Assembly: GCF_032362555.1 (NCBI RefSeq) | Contig: NC_083505.1 | Span: 9,043,501 to 9,107,500, forward strand | Source: Amyelois transitella | Taxonomy: Eukaryota; Arthropoda; Insecta; Lepidoptera; Pyralidae | Length of the DNA stretch: 64,000 nt | Direction: 5' to 3' | In this document: one piece after another, positions 33,801-45,000 of the stretch | Layout of the letters: every line of letters starts with the position of its first letter | Numbering within the stretch: position 1 is the first letter of the stretch | Notes under the pieces: generated by a model | Database searches by the model: none | What the model saw: only the letters and a program-made list of their open reading frames with translations | What the model was told of the DNA's origin: nothing | Position numbers and translations under genes: made by a program

Positions 33801-35677
33801 AGGATCGTGGCCAATGACTTTCATGGAAAAAATTGTGCAGTGGTTTCCCGTTGCCTTCTGCACCAGTTTTTCTAGGCTTATTTCGACCTCAAGGCCGCTG
33901 AAGCTTCTTCCAGAAAGTAGCCTTACTGGATGTTAAGGGTGTCTGATTGGGGTGACGCTAATGTCATCAACATGTAATTGTCAAGTTTAACACGTCAAAA
34001 ATACAGACGTGTCTTTTCTCCGCGAAAGAGTGCTCTTCAACTGGCCCCCTCTTTCTAAGGTGTTTTCTTATCATCTTGGATTATTAGTCACTAACGTCAC
34101 GTACAAACTAGATTTCGGCATGAAGCTAGACCGCTTCCAAAAAGCAGGGCATCATTTCAATGGTCTGGCGGTAGGTACTTTGGACCCGAATGGCTACTAA
34201 AGTTATATACTGTCCAAGTTCGCTCGTGCATGGAGTACTGAAATCACCTCTGGGATGGCTCAGCTAAATACCAACTTGAAGCATTAGACCCTGTTGACCG
34301 AAGCGCCCGCAGGCTTATATAACAACGTGATAAAGTAAACCCACTATAGTGTGGCATAGCCAATTAAAATGTTTAATATTCTAACAGGCGAGTACTCGCT
34401 GGGTCACCGGGTGCAGTGTCTCCCAGCAGCTATTGGCCTACGAGTATGTGACCCGTATGTGCCCCTATCACCCACCGAGCGCCAACTATCGGTGGGCTTT
34501 GAATTAGCGTTGAAAATATTTGGTTTTCCTTCCCTACAGGCGTATACTCGCTGGAGTGGGGTCGCCTGGGGCAGTGCCTCCACACAGCTGTGCTGGAACA
34601 GAGCGCGGTGTCAGTGGCGTTGTCGCCCACCGGCCGCCATCTAGCAGTGGGGCTTGGCTTACGGCGAATCACCAACTCTCCTCGGGCTAGGAACAACGTC
34701 ATTGCGCTACTGTACAAACTAGAACCAATTGGTAAAGTACTATATTATATACTAGCTGTGCCAGCGACTTCGTCGAATAGTTATTTTGGGCATCCCTCAA
34801 GGATGAATAATTTTCCCCGTTTTTTTTTTCACATTTTTCATTATTTATTTGCTCCTTATAGTTGCAGCGTGATGTTATATAGCCTTAAGCCTTCCTCAAT
34901 AAATGATCTAATCAACGTAAAAAAAATTTGAACCAGAAGTTCCTGAGATTAGCGCGTTCAAACAAACAAACTCTTCAGCTTTATAATATTAGTATAGTAC
35001 AGGTACAAATAGATTTAGGTATATATATATACTAGCTGTCCCAGCAAACGTTGTTTTGCCATATAAATATTTATTAAAATCTATTCTAGTTAAAAATGTT
35101 AAGGGTGGACAACCCTTATCACTAAGGGGTATGAAAATGTTCGCCGATTCTCAAACCTTGTCAATATGCTCACAAAATTTCGGAGGAATACGGAAACGAA
35201 CATTGTGACACGAGAATTTTATATATAAGATATAATAAATTATTTTACTCATACTCTGCTTTTTGCTGAAACTGCCTGTAAGTTATTTCTAAATAAAGGG
35301 TATTAGAATGACATCTTTATGTAGGTCTGTCTTCTCGGTAACTGTATTATTTGATTTATTAAATCATATTGCTGTTCCAATAATTTCGTTTTCATAATTA
35401 CGCATCCTATGCACAAAAAAAGGTTCTAATGCTACGTATTATAGACTTACTACAGATATTAGTAAAGTAATGATTCTTTAATATTTCCACGTGAGCATAG
35501 CCCCTTAATTTACATTTTACAGAAAGCTCAAGTCGCACCGGCTTGACACCGGTCAAGGAATTGGAGCAGAACTGGGCGCACAGTCTTACTAGTCTCAACT
35601 GCATCCGCTGGGCGCCGCAGCCGGGACAAGGCCTGGTCTACGCCAACAACACTGGACAACTCATAATCATGAGCTAA
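21830..35677 (+). CDS. AMBRA1: AMBRA1: WD40 scaffold of autophagy and Cullin-4 ubiquitin ligase
   Basis: AMBRA1 is a DDB1/CUL4 substrate receptor and a BECN1-linked scaffold promoting autophagy. I read 12 coding exons: 21830-22024, 24055-24113, 24323-24509, 24859-25031, 25305-25614, 26071-26167, 26470-26587, 26993-30665, 32831-33053, 33511-33648, 34540-34731 and 35523-35677. All phases agree and give about 1839 residues, longer than the roughly 1300 of human. The N-terminal half-propeller shows [33 protein letters not shown] and LYFWDWSHP. The last four exons give the C-terminal blades ([43 protein letters not shown]-stop). The acidic, Ser/Thr-rich middle is mostly one 3.7-kb exon with internal repeats. 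Exon 9 opens with a glycine-rich run. The start ATG follows an acceptor at 21824, so an upstream untranslated exon is implied. Confidence 0.93.
22096..22294 (+). repeat. RTE-tailed SINE-like repeat in AMBRA1 intron 1
   Basis: It has the intact 5' head GTGCCGTGTGGTTCCCGGCA and the GGATGTCGTAAAAGGCGACT block. After GGGATTCTTTTT it jumps, by internal deletion, to CCTATCAGTCTTTTCAAGAC. It ends with CAAGGGATATAGACGTGAC and a TATG tail. Confidence 0.85.
22391..23260 (-). mobile_element. Tigger/pogo DNA transposon relic in AMBRA1 intron 1
   Basis: The 870-bp element has inverted terminal repeats starting CAGTAAAA(T/G)CTC and continuing to ATTCGCG. TA lies at both sides (22389-22390 and 23261-23262). 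On the minus strand it encodes only the C-terminal part of a Tigger-type transposase, in two frames joined by a frameshift near 22865. The DDE catalytic region and DNA-binding domain are deleted, so this is a non-autonomous fossil. Confidence 0.85.
22562..23136 (-). pseudogene. Tigger-type transposase C-terminal remnant, frameshifted
   Basis: The first frame (22864-23136) includes [20 protein letters not shown] and [15 protein letters not shown], the region after the DDE domain where Tigger/jerky proteins have 'W..Y.I...I.NI..AW..I...TL..CWKKL'. A second frame (22562-22867) continues with [11 protein letters not shown], the usual acidic 'ELL.SH' tail. A single-base shift near 22865 separates them. 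No other part of the transposase remains. Confidence 0.75.
23735..23916 (-). repeat. RTE-tailed SINE-like repeat in AMBRA1 intron 1
   Basis: The minus strand shows CAAAGGATATAGACATGATT with the tail TGTATGTA, then GGCGATGGGCTAGCAAGC and CTTGGGATTCTTCTCATAGG in the family order. The 5' head is missing. Confidence 0.75.
25079..25175 (-). repeat. RTE-tailed SINE-like repeat, short 3' fragment
   Basis: The minus strand carries GCCTGTCAGTCTTTCAAGAC, TACCCCGCAAGAGATATAG and ATGTGATTTTATGAAGG, matching the 3' end of the family. It lies in AMBRA1 intron 4. Confidence 0.7.
27930..28598 (+). repeat. Three in-frame tandem repeats inside AMBRA1 exon 8
   Basis: Three units begin at 27930, 28176 and 28380 with [24 protein letters not shown] and [12 protein letters not shown]. 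Each continues with a TGED-SS-TQIN stretch, then a PSTS/ASTS-rich, acidic tail. Unit lengths are about 82, 68 and 73 codons, differing by the removal of serine-rich blocks in the second. The repeat keeps frame and lies in the disordered middle of AMBRA1. Confidence 0.85.
28599..28880 (+). repeat. Coding minisatellite: 21-bp (7-residue) repeat in AMBRA1
   Basis: About 13 consecutive copies of a 21-base unit encoding variants of P-S-T-S-R-D-V, including three nearly perfect central copies near 28667-28729. Period and frame are preserved throughout, so expansion or contraction changes length without breaking the protein. Confidence 0.9.
30666..32830. other. AMBRA1 intron 8
   Basis: The largest intron after intron 1. 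It contains a MITE at 32167-32453 and a short Helitron-like block near 31300-31365 (AAAACTACTGAACCGG). The rest is AT-rich with nothing recognisable. Confidence 0.6.
32167..32453. mobile_element. mariner-type MITE with TA duplication (AMBRA1 intron 8)
   Basis: The 287-bp insert has imperfect terminal inverted repeats of about 29 bp. The left end reads CGAGGGTCAAACTGAAAG then TTTTTAGAA; the reverse complement of the right end reads CGAGGGCGACACTAAAAG then TTTTTAGAA. TA lies at 32165-32166 and 32454-32455. The interior has no open frame, so it is non-autonomous. Confidence 0.8.
33142..33382 (-). repeat. RTE-tailed SINE-like repeat, near full length (AMBRA1 intron 9)
   Basis: The minus strand reads from the head TGTGGTTTCCGGCACCAACG through GGCGATGGGCTAGCAACC, GCTGAACGTGGCC, TCTTTTCAAGACTGTTG and AGAGATAAAGACGTGATT to a TATG tail at about 33142. 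All family blocks are present. Confidence 0.85.
33670..33960. repeat. Unnamed dispersed repeat in AMBRA1 intron 10
   Basis: The stretch with GAGGATCGTGGCCAATGAC and GCAGTGGTTTCCCGTTGCC resembles a repeat common in moth genomes, from general familiarity. There is no second copy in this window to confirm it. Confidence 0.35.
34000..34330 (+). pseudogene. Fragment of a jockey/CR1-type LINE ORF2 (AMBRA1 intron 10)
   Basis: In one frame, 34225-34320 reads SCMEY, stop, [20 protein letters not shown], then SARRLI. This fits the post-RT 'VRPCMEYCCHLW.GAPKYQLEPFDRVQRRA' wording of jockey/CR1 elements as I recall it. Upstream frames at 34009-34200 are probably more of the same element in shifted frames. 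It is heavily degraded. Confidence 0.55.
34388..34510 (+). pseudogene. Decayed tandem duplicate of AMBRA1 exon 11
   Basis: An acceptor (CTAACAG) opens sequence that in the same phase encodes [16 protein letters not shown] followed by about 11 residues and [14 protein letters not shown]. This aligns with the true exon 152 bases downstream (34540-34731: [18 protein letters not shown], then [14 protein letters not shown]) with one residue gap. There is no GT donor at the matching end, and reading through runs into the next acceptor out of frame, so it should not be usable as an alternative exon. Confidence 0.75.
34752..34997 (-). mobile_element. Short non-autonomous Helitron (AMBRA1 intron 11)
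   Basis: Collinear with the copy at 53706-53970: 3' end GCTAGT on the minus strand, the body AAGGATGAATAATTTTCCCC, and a 5' region ending CTTTATAATATTAGTATA on the plus strand. The 5' TC is degraded to AC. Confidence 0.75.
35032..35230 (-). mobile_element. Short non-autonomous Helitron, second family
   Basis: On the minus strand it starts TCTTATATATAAAATTCTCG and ends GGGACAGCTAG. A precedes and T follows it, as Helitrons require for insertion between A and T. The interior CAAAACAACGTTTGCTGGG is a familiar insect Helitron end. It lies in AMBRA1 intron 11. Confidence 0.8.
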
Positions 35678-38477
35678 ACACATGATGTACAATAATATTG
35701 CATTAAAAAAAACAATGTAATATTTTTAACAGTCACTGCCATTGGACTGAGCATGTGTAAGTCGCCGCGAGCTCTTGCCAATTTTTCGTTTAAACCTTTA
35801 ACTTTTTTTTGGGACAAATTCAGACATAATATCCCTCCGTATGACAGATTTGGAATCACTCCGGCCTTGGCTTATAATGTCTTTTTATTTAACAGGCAAG
35901 TTTTATTACGGACGTAGTCACTTTTATCCATCAACGACTGCCCTACAGGAAGATCACGAACGTCATCGTCGTAATACAATTTTGGCTTGCCTTGACCACA
36001 GTGTAATTTTTATTAATGGCTTACAATTTGTAACATGAGTAAAAGATATCTTGCGATTCGCAGTTTTTTAACATTTGAGTGTAAAACCTATGATATGGTC
36101 CTGAAATATTGCAATGTTTTATTAGGAAATTACAAATACCTATTGTCTTATGATCTCGGTGTCATTATACTCATAAACCTATGATTTCGAATTTATACTT
36201 ACGATTGTTTTGGGTTTTGTAGTTTTACGAGAGATTTAAGAGTTCCTGACAATTGCGTAAAATTGAAGAAATAAAATTAACAACAGTGATCTCAAATATG
36301 TGTCGAAGGCGATGAAGTAATGAAACTGAACTAAAATTATATTTATAAAAAGATATTTTTAATTCATTTATTGTACTTTGCAAGAAGTGGACTGAACAGA
36401 GGTAGAAAGACTAAAATAATGTAATAGGCTATCACATGACCTCTATTACATTTTTGAAAGCTAATAAAACCCTGATTGCTATAGGTAAATGATTTGTAAA
36501 TTTAAGCGATTAATTGGTGATAAAATCTATCGACTCTTTAATATATAAATCTTTATACCGGTCGTAAATAATAATACAAAAATTTAACGTTTTGGTTACA
36601 GTGCAGATCTCAGTCATACATATGGCAATCGATATTAAAACAAAAATTATTTTACTTTGCTTGATATAATATATAATATTTCAATAAAAATATTCACCGA
36701 CAGCTCAGTGTGATAAAATAAATAACTATTTCCGTACCCTTGTCACATCCACTGTAACCAAATTCTAAATTAGCCGCCTTTCTAAACAAGCTATCTATAG
36801 TGTAAGTATATTAACGGAAAAGGTATCCAAGTGGAACTTGAAAGATTTATCTTATATTAGTACTGGCGTTAACTTCCAGAAATTTTAACCATTGCTTGTA
36901 CATTTATAATTCTAAACTTTATGTATTTATTTTCCATAGTTTAATTAGTGTTTATTGTCTTAAGACTACTTACTTTAAAAATAAATAACATACAATATTG
37001 CTTTGTTATAATTATGTTATGAAATACATCAGAATCTCAGTGCAAGCTATATCATGATGTGTTTCATCACAATGTATTTTATTTTTAGATTAAGTACATA
37101 AACTTGGACCTTATGTAGGTAATAAGATTTTATTAAAGTATGTTACCCCAATGTAGGTTAAGGAAAGAAACTGTAGGATACACTGTATTTAGTAACATTT
37201 AAAAAAAATTACAAAATAATGATAACGTCAGTTCTTTTGTGAAACGATATTTTTTTCACTTAGTTTGTTTTCCTTAAATTTCGTGCATCATTGCCAATGT
37301 TGCAAAGGTTTATTTGCGGTACACATGCCACAATCAAAAAAGGTCAATGACCGTAAAAATGCTCTGCTAGAGGCCTGTCCCGAATTTCAATGTGCTAAAA
37401 AATTCGATGAAGGTATTTATCAAGTTCAATTACAATTATAATTTTTGTATTATACTACTTTACTACCCAAAAACTACATTCCGGACACTATGGCCGGCTT
37501 TTTTTTGTGTATAATTTTTAAAAGACTATTTATTTATTTATTTAACTTTATTTACCTACTTTGAGCAGGGTTGTTTATTTCAATCGTCCTCTTATACTGC
37601 TACATTCTTTTATGATTTTTTCCTGGCAAGGGGTCTGCAGTTTCCATGGTAGTATATTGCATGCCAAACCCGCCGGTTTACTATTGTTTAACAAAAAACG
37701 TATGACAAAAGATCATTTTACAAACAACGTTAGAAAAACTTATCATTTGACAAACTTTCATATCCCAAACGTATTACTTTAAAAACAATCGTTTGATATA
37801 ATACAGGTTTCGCAAATGTTTTACTTGGAAAATTATTAATCTGTTAAAATATTATTTTAAAAGTAATCACATTAGGAAATAATTCGTTTGCCAAATTGGT
37901 GACTGTACAAAAAGTTAGAAGATAAATATTTTCTAACCAATACTTGTTTCATATAGGAATTTATGAAATAAAACACATTCGAGCTTCGGTCGCATGATGA
38001 CGCCATCACAAACTGATTTATTATATAGAAATAAGTAGAATTCGGTTGTGGTCGAAGTTCTAGCCTAACCAAACCAGCCATTTCAGTTTACCCTACACAT
38101 AATTATTATATGATTTCGTGCTTAAAGTTAAATATTCGTATGTGTAATTTTTATATTTTGTCAAATGTTGTTTATGCTTTACGTTGTTTTGCCAACTAAC
38201 ATGTTTAAACAAATAATCAATTTGTGAAATATAGTTTTAGCATATTATTATTTTACAATTAATATATTGTCTAATGAGTAGTTTATTAAACAATCGTTTG
38301 TAAAATAATAAATTTAACAAGTATAATTTTGTCAAACGTTATTTTTCAAATGAAAATTTGTTATTTGTTTTTTGTCAAATGTTCGGACACCCAAACCCGC
38401 CATCTATCCATATGGCTTTCTACAATCGTTTTTTCCTTTTCACATCCAATAATTTGTTTTCTTTTTTACGTTAGGTT
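35678..38477. other. AMBRA1 3' flank and intergenic region
   Basis: A canonical AATAAA lies at 36270-36275, about 590 bases after the AMBRA1 stop, and is a plausible poly(A) signal. Beyond it the sequence is AT-rich. A simple-period block at about 37680-38395 is described separately. No gene is recognised. Confidence 0.5.
37660..38402. repeat. Degenerate short-period block flanked by CCAAACCCGCC
   Basis: Between two copies of CCAAACCCGCC (near 37663 and near 38391) lies about 700 bases in which variants of 'TTGACAAAC', 'TTTGTCAAA', 'CGTTTG' and 'AAATAATC' recur every 15-20 bases on both strands. The reading is AT-rich and non-coding. I cannot assign it to a named family. Confidence 0.5.
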
Positions 38478-40034
38478 TATACATACATACATACATAAAA
38501 ATCACGCCTCTTTCCCGGAGGGGTAGGCAGAGACTACCTCTTTCCACTTGCCACGATCTCTGCATACTTCTTTCGCTTCGTCCACATTCATAACTCTCTT
38601 CATACAAGCTCGGCGGTTTCGGGTACTTTTGACCTGACCCTTTACCAGGACGTCCTTAATTTGATCAAGATACGTTCGTCTAGGTCTTCCCACTCCGACC
38701 TTTCCCTCCACACTCTCCTTGTATATCTGCTTAGTCAACCTGCTTTCATTCATCCTCTCCACATGACCGAACCATCTTAACATACCCTTTTCTATTCCTG
38801 TAACTACATCTTCTTTCACATCACAACATTCCCTTATCACGCTGTTCCTTATCCTGTCACTCAATTTCACACCCATCATACTCCTTAACGCTCTCATTTC
38901 CACTGCATTTATTCTGCTTTCATGCTTCTTTTGCCATACCCAACTTTCACTCCCATACATTAATGTCGGGACCAACACGCCCCTGTGCACAGCCAGTCGA
39001 GCCTTTTTGGATAGTTTCTGACTGCTCATAAAGGCATGCAAAGCTCCATTCACCATGTTCCCCGCGTTCACTCTCCTTTCAATATCACTATCATACTTGC
39101 CATCTGATGTAAACTTTGATCCTAGATATACAAACTCTTTCACTTGCTCCACTTTTTCTCCTCCAATCAAAATATTACATGCTGTCATTTCTTTCTCCAT
39201 TTCAAAAACCAGTGTTTTAGTTTTACTTACGTTCACTTTCATTCCTTTCTCTTTTAAAGCTTCATGCATACAGTTTACCATCTCCTGTAACTCCTCCGCT
39301 GATGACGCCAGTATAACCTGATCGTCGGCATAGAGCAGACATTTGACGAGTAACTCATTCATCCTTAATCCACTTTTAGACTCTTTCAAATCTGTCAAAC
39401 AGCTATCCATAAATAGGTTGAACAGCCACGGTGACGCAACACATCCTTGCCTAACGCCTTTCTCAATCTTAAACCACTCAGTGTGCGCTCCGTTTATCCT
39501 GACACAAGCACTCGAATCCTCATATAAGGATTTCAGTGCTCGTATTAAGAGACTGCTCACCCCATGCATAGAAAGTGCTGACCACAATTCATTCCTCTCA
39601 ACTCTGTCATAGGCCTTTTCCAGATCTACGAATGTGCAATAGACTTTTTGACTCTTGGCCAAAAACTTTTCGGCTATGCACCGCAAGGAAAAGACCTGAT
39701 CAGTACATCCCATTCCCTTTCGAAATCCCGCTTGAGCATCCCATATTTTGTCATCAGTTTCATTCCTGACTCTATTAATCAATACCTTAGCATACAATTT
39801 GCCGACGACGCTAAGCAGGCTTATACCACGATAATTTTTGCAGTCCAGCTGTGACCCTTTTCCTTTGTAAAGTGGCACGATAACAGCCTTACACCAATCT
39901 TTTGGTACTCGGCCGCTTCTCCAACACAAATTGAAAAGGCAGTACAACTGACTAGCTACTACGCCTTTTCCTGCTTTAAGCATCTCGACCGACACTCTAT
40001 CACACCCAGCAGCCTTTCCCGCTTTCATACTCTA
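38478..40034 (-). mobile_element. RTE-clade LINE, 5'-truncated but otherwise intact
   Basis: Minus-strand element with a (TATG)n tail at about 38478-38498 and a 5' end at about 40034. TTAGGTT occurs on both sides (38471-38477 and 40035-40041), a short target duplication. It shows no stop or frameshift from the truncation point to its end. Confidence 0.9.
38502..40028 (-). pseudogene. RTE-clade reverse transcriptase, 508 residues, N-terminally truncated
   Basis: The ATG at 40028 is an internal methionine in 'MKAGKAAGCDRVSVEMLKAG', just before the RT domain. Next come FNLCWRSGRVPKDWCKAVIV, GISLLSVVGKLYAKVL and QAGFRKGMGCTDQVFSLR, with the first catalytic aspartate in FVDLEKAYDRV. These are followed by VRQGCVASPWLFNLFMD and LLYADDQVILA, then the C-terminal domain ending SAYPSGKEA. 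The apurinic-type endonuclease domain normally in front is missing, so the copy cannot nick targets by itself. The last 361 residues are identical to those at 17600-18685. Confidence 0.9.
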
Positions 40035-40041
40035 TTAGGTT

Positions 40042-42036
40042 ATAATGTTATGAAGTTCTTGTGCACACTGTATTTTCCCGATTTCTTTTTACTAGATCAT
40101 GAATATGCTTAAGTGGACAGTGAGATTAGGTTTAAATTATTTTCATTTTTGATTTTTCCATTATTATATTAACACTAATTTTAATATTTTGTTTATATAA
40201 AAGAGTTTTTCTTTTATTCATGTGATTAGAAATGGCAATATGTGAGAAACTGTAAAAGGATTTTCAATCCTTTATGATATGTATAGATTTATTCGTGTAG
40301 GTAATTTAGTATAACAAGTTCCGTTATAATTTTAGGAGACTGATTGATCTTATCAGGGTAAGATTTGATTTCATTACGTTTCCTAAACCAGGAAAATGAA
40401 CACAATGGTAATAATACATTTTGCAGTTTGAACTGAGATCTTACTCTCAATTGTAATTTCTTAAAACTACTGCCTAGTAAAAATATAAGCCGACGACATG
40501 GTCCTTTCTCAATTAAATTTCCATAAAACTATTACAGCTCAATTCAACTAGGTACAATACAGTTTTAATAAGTCACCTTCATTCGTTCGTTCACCATAAT
40601 ATTCTATGAGACTATGGAGAACCATTAAATATCAAGTGGTACTCATTGTACTACATACCAACATACTCGTATATAACGAATCACTGAAGTGGAACATCAT
40701 TGTTGTATGTTGTTGCTTCTATCTGGTATAATTTCATAATGAGCAACATTCACGTTACTTGGCTTTTTAAAATTTCAGTCTTTTACAGAAGCCATTTACA
40801 TTACCTACTTATTGTGTTCTTCTTCAGATATAATTACCTACTGCATTAATGTAGATACAATTAAGAAAAGGTGTACAGTTTGTAACATTACGGTTCATCT
40901 AATAAATATATAATGATACTATCGATCGTTTATTTATTATAACGTAGTACGTTATTTTAAGCAATATTTGGTTAATTTTAACAAATACTTAGAAACGTGA
41001 ATGATGATAAAATATGAATATTAAAGTAACAAACGTGCTGATGGTACGGAAATATCCGCGCGCGAGTCCGACTCGCACTTGTTCGGTTTTTGTTAGAATC
41101 GCTAAGACCTGGAAATCCCTCTCCGAATTTCTTTTCCCCGACACCTACAACTTGAGGATTTTCAATATTTAGGAAGATTAAAGTCAACAGAGAGATAATC
41201 AAGAAGACTAAATGATATAAATATTTTATTCGGTTTCCACATAATATAATAATTGTAATAATGATCGTGACAAAATAAAAATTATAACATACAAAAATTT
41301 TGACAACTTAAATGTCTATAACACATTAAAAATACAGTAATTAGGAGAAATTTTGGATTAATTTACAGATTGTCTACGAAGCGCTTATGCAACAAATATG
41401 AAAAATATATTGTTACAGAAACTAAGACGCTGAAAATGGTACAAATATATATTTTAAGAACGACATTCAATACAATGTTACATAAAGATAACAAATACTG
41501 ACAATATATAATATTACAAAATACTTTGCTTCACGTAACAATCTATAATTCTGTAGGTGAATGAGAATATAAAAGAAAACAGAACAAAAAGTTTTGATAA
41601 AAATGTTGTACATTATATACAAATCTTCATTATAGATCTAGGACTCTCGATATTTTCTCTTCAAAAAGCTCTGAACTTAGGGATAGTAGGCAATGTGACA
41701 AAATATATTTCGATTGTGACTCCGGCGATGTCACTAAACACGTCATAAAACTAAAATGGTTTTAACAACTTACAAAGGATATAAGTCAAACCATAAGTAA
41801 CACTAAGTTCTACAAATCTTCATTAAAAATGTTAATTTGCTCGTAGCACAAATATACTTTCATCCCTGACTCATCACAGACCATATTTAAAATCCATTTA
41901 GAATTCCAATGATTTTATTGAATTCTGTCTTTGCCGCAAACACCCTCTGGTGACTTAGAAGCATTTAAATATAATAGCATCTATAACTAACTTCTTGTTG
42001 AGGAGGAAGTTGCGATATAATGAAATGCAATAAATG
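40042..42036. other. Intergenic region downstream of Mo25
   Basis: I see no gene. The Mo25 3' untranslated region should occupy the right edge; its likely poly(A) signal (TTTATT on the plus strand) is at about 41914-41919. Confidence 0.5.
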
Positions 42037-45000
42037 TTAGTGTTCCACCGGTTTGAGCTCTTTGATTTGCTTTATAAGGTAAGCTTTCTCGTCGTTGAAC
42101 TGCTCATCCTCGGAGCGGTCCGTGTGGAACTTGGTGAGGAAGTCTACCAGCTTGTCCTGATTCCTTAGCAGTATATCCAAAATTGGTTTTGGTTTATTTG
42201 GATTAGCTACAAATACCTGAAATCAAGATAAAACTGTGAAATAAAAAAAATAAGGCGCATAAACTTGGGATTCTTATTTTAGGCGATGGACTAGCAATTT
42301 GTCACTATTTGAATCTCAATTCCATCATAAAGCCAAACAGCTGAACGTGGCCTATCAGTCTTCAAGACTGTTCGCTCTGTCTACCCCGCAAGGGATATAG
42401 ACGTGATTATATGTATGTATGTAGCAAATAAAAAAATAGGGACTGTAAAAAAAATGATCAATTCCCGAAGTTCGTCTACAAACAAACTATGTTTTGAAAA
42501 CAGTAGGACTATTATCCGAAATAGTTTTTCGTATATGAACTTTATGGAAGTAAATTTCACAGACTATGTCGAATAAAATTTATTTTACGATCTTAAAATT
42601 TCTTTTAAACCCGAGATTATTTTACCTTAAAAACATGGAAAGCCTCGAACTGTATATTGCGAGATTTCTCTTTCAACATGTTCATCATGAGTTTTAGGTT
42701 GTCAGGATTGGTGATGTATCTCGTCATGATGGAGAAGTTGTGTCGGTCGAGGAGCAGCTCCCCAAGCAGCTTGAGACTCTGCCGTCGAGTGACGTAGTTC
42801 TCAGAGTTTAACAACCTCTGATAATGGCTGAACACTTTATCGTAGTTTGCTTCTAGAAACTCCGCACACAACATTTTATGTCGCGTTAGCAATTCCTGCA
42901 ATTAAGGCGCTACATTCAGATTACATGTACCTCGATGCGGGCGAGAGGCTCACCCCGCGCGGGGCTCACCCCCGACCACGCTTGCCCCGCTAGATCGCCG
43001 CCGCACCATAGCCGCTGGCGCGTGACCTCACGTAACCCGAATAAAGTTTGCGAATGCAATGGAGTCCGCATCAGAATATTTATTGTTTTTGATACAATAA
43101 AATTATTTTACAAAAAACATACATATATTAAATTACATTATAAGCAATGATATAGTTGCGGATGTATGCAAACATTTTGTATGAAATGAATAAGTTTGTA
43201 ATGGTTTTAAAAAAACTACTCGTAATTACTTATTCGTTTTCGTAATGTATATCATAATAATATATTTTATGGCTTCGGAACCCTAAAAATATATGGTTTT
43301 CTATCTTGGGTTGTCGTTGATGTCGGCGTCGGAATAATCCCATGACTATCTAAGTCCATAATATCAACTGTCGACTCCACACCATCCGCACTTCTCTGTT
43401 CGGACATTGTCAACGACGATATCGGAGACAATTTATTTTTCCTAAAAATTAATAACAATCAAATAATGGGATAATGACTGTGATCGTGCCAAATGAAGAA
43501 AGCGAAGAAAAGTAAACCCTGCGACGTCTTGCAGCTGAGGTAGTACCCTGAATAATACAGTTACCTAGGAGTAAGTACCTATAGAAAAAGACATAGAACG
43601 ATTGTTCTATCCAGTAAAAAGTACTGTTTCCGTAGGCAAAGACCAGGGCAACAACTAGTGACAGTATAACCGACGGCGGCGGAGCTGTTGTTTGTTGTTG
43701 TTTTATCTATCTATCTACCTACTGCCGCCCCGCCACAAGCCGGTATCAAATGAAATATTTTTCACCTTCAGTGTTTGCGGAGAAAATCTCAGTAGGCATC
43801 TATATGTCTATCTATTAGTAAGTGTAATTAGTACCCACCATCTAAATTGTCCCATATGGGAAGCTCTTCCAAGTTTTTTTTTTTAACATGCTAACATGAC
43901 GTAAAATTATACACCTATTTACACTAAACGAAACAAATAAACTGTATTAAAAACTAACCTAAACTATCTATAATATATTTCAGAAAGTACCAAAAAAAAA
44001 AAGTATCAAAATCCACGATCCTAAATAGGTACCTACGTAATATCACCCCGGCCGACAGAAAAGCGACGCGTAAGATTCAGAGATCAACGACACAATTCAT
44101 AAAGCTGAGCTGACAATTATGTACAGAAATAAATTCAAACAAAATGAATGTGGGAAATTAAATACTTCGCAGAATATTTTTCAACGACGCTCGGAGCGAC
44201 TGGCACAGGTCCTGCGTCCGAGAATGTGATCCGCGGAGTGAAGGCACGCTTACAAAGGATAGCGCTTTATACCACCCGGTCGTGTAGGAATGAGACAGAG
44301 ATAAAGTGTCAACACTCTACTGTCCAGTATTATTGTCGCAACAATTTTAATTCCTGTTTTCATCTATTTAGTTTAATGACGTCTAAACAAAACATCCAAT
44401 CGAAATTTCATCTTCCAGAAGTTATTATTTTTTAATGATCTTCAATTTGGTACAAAATTCAAATTTTAAATCCTTATAGTGTGAGATAAATAATCGAAAT
44501 CTAGACTTGTGTTCCTGAATTTTTTTGATCGAGGATTTTTGTTCCAATCGTGTTTTCATCTTCCACAAATATAATTGAATATATTTACTTTCATATCCTA
44601 AAATATTGAAACAATACAAGTTATATTTTATGAAAAAAAACCAAGTGAAAATGACCCAAAATCTATGATGTATCGCCTTAAGAGAGTGCTATAATCATTA
44701 TTGAAAACAATATATATTTTTTTTTTATTTTATTTTTTTTCTTTTTTTTTTTTTTAATAATTGAATAATTTGTGATATAAAATTAAAGGTTACTTCATAT
44801 TTTTATCCAATAGATAGGTTATTCACGTTCAAGTTAGTTACTCAAATTAAATAAACTAATTCTATCATCAAATCCTTTTCTTTAACAAAATAAAGATTTT
44901 GTACAGACATGATGACAAAATGAATCCCAGGTCTTCATCATACTTTCTGAATTTATTTATATATTTGCCTACATTATTAGAATATTGGCAAAATCGATAT

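Noticed and set aside
34430-34717. A 95-codon minus-strand frame over AMBRA1 exon 11 and its duplicate
   Set aside because: Antisense shadow of the real exon; the plus strand has WD40 homology and splice sites.
43267-43458. A 63-codon minus-strand frame in a Mo25 intron
   Set aside because: No recognised family; skipping it leaves Mo25 complete and in frame, so it is not needed as an exon.
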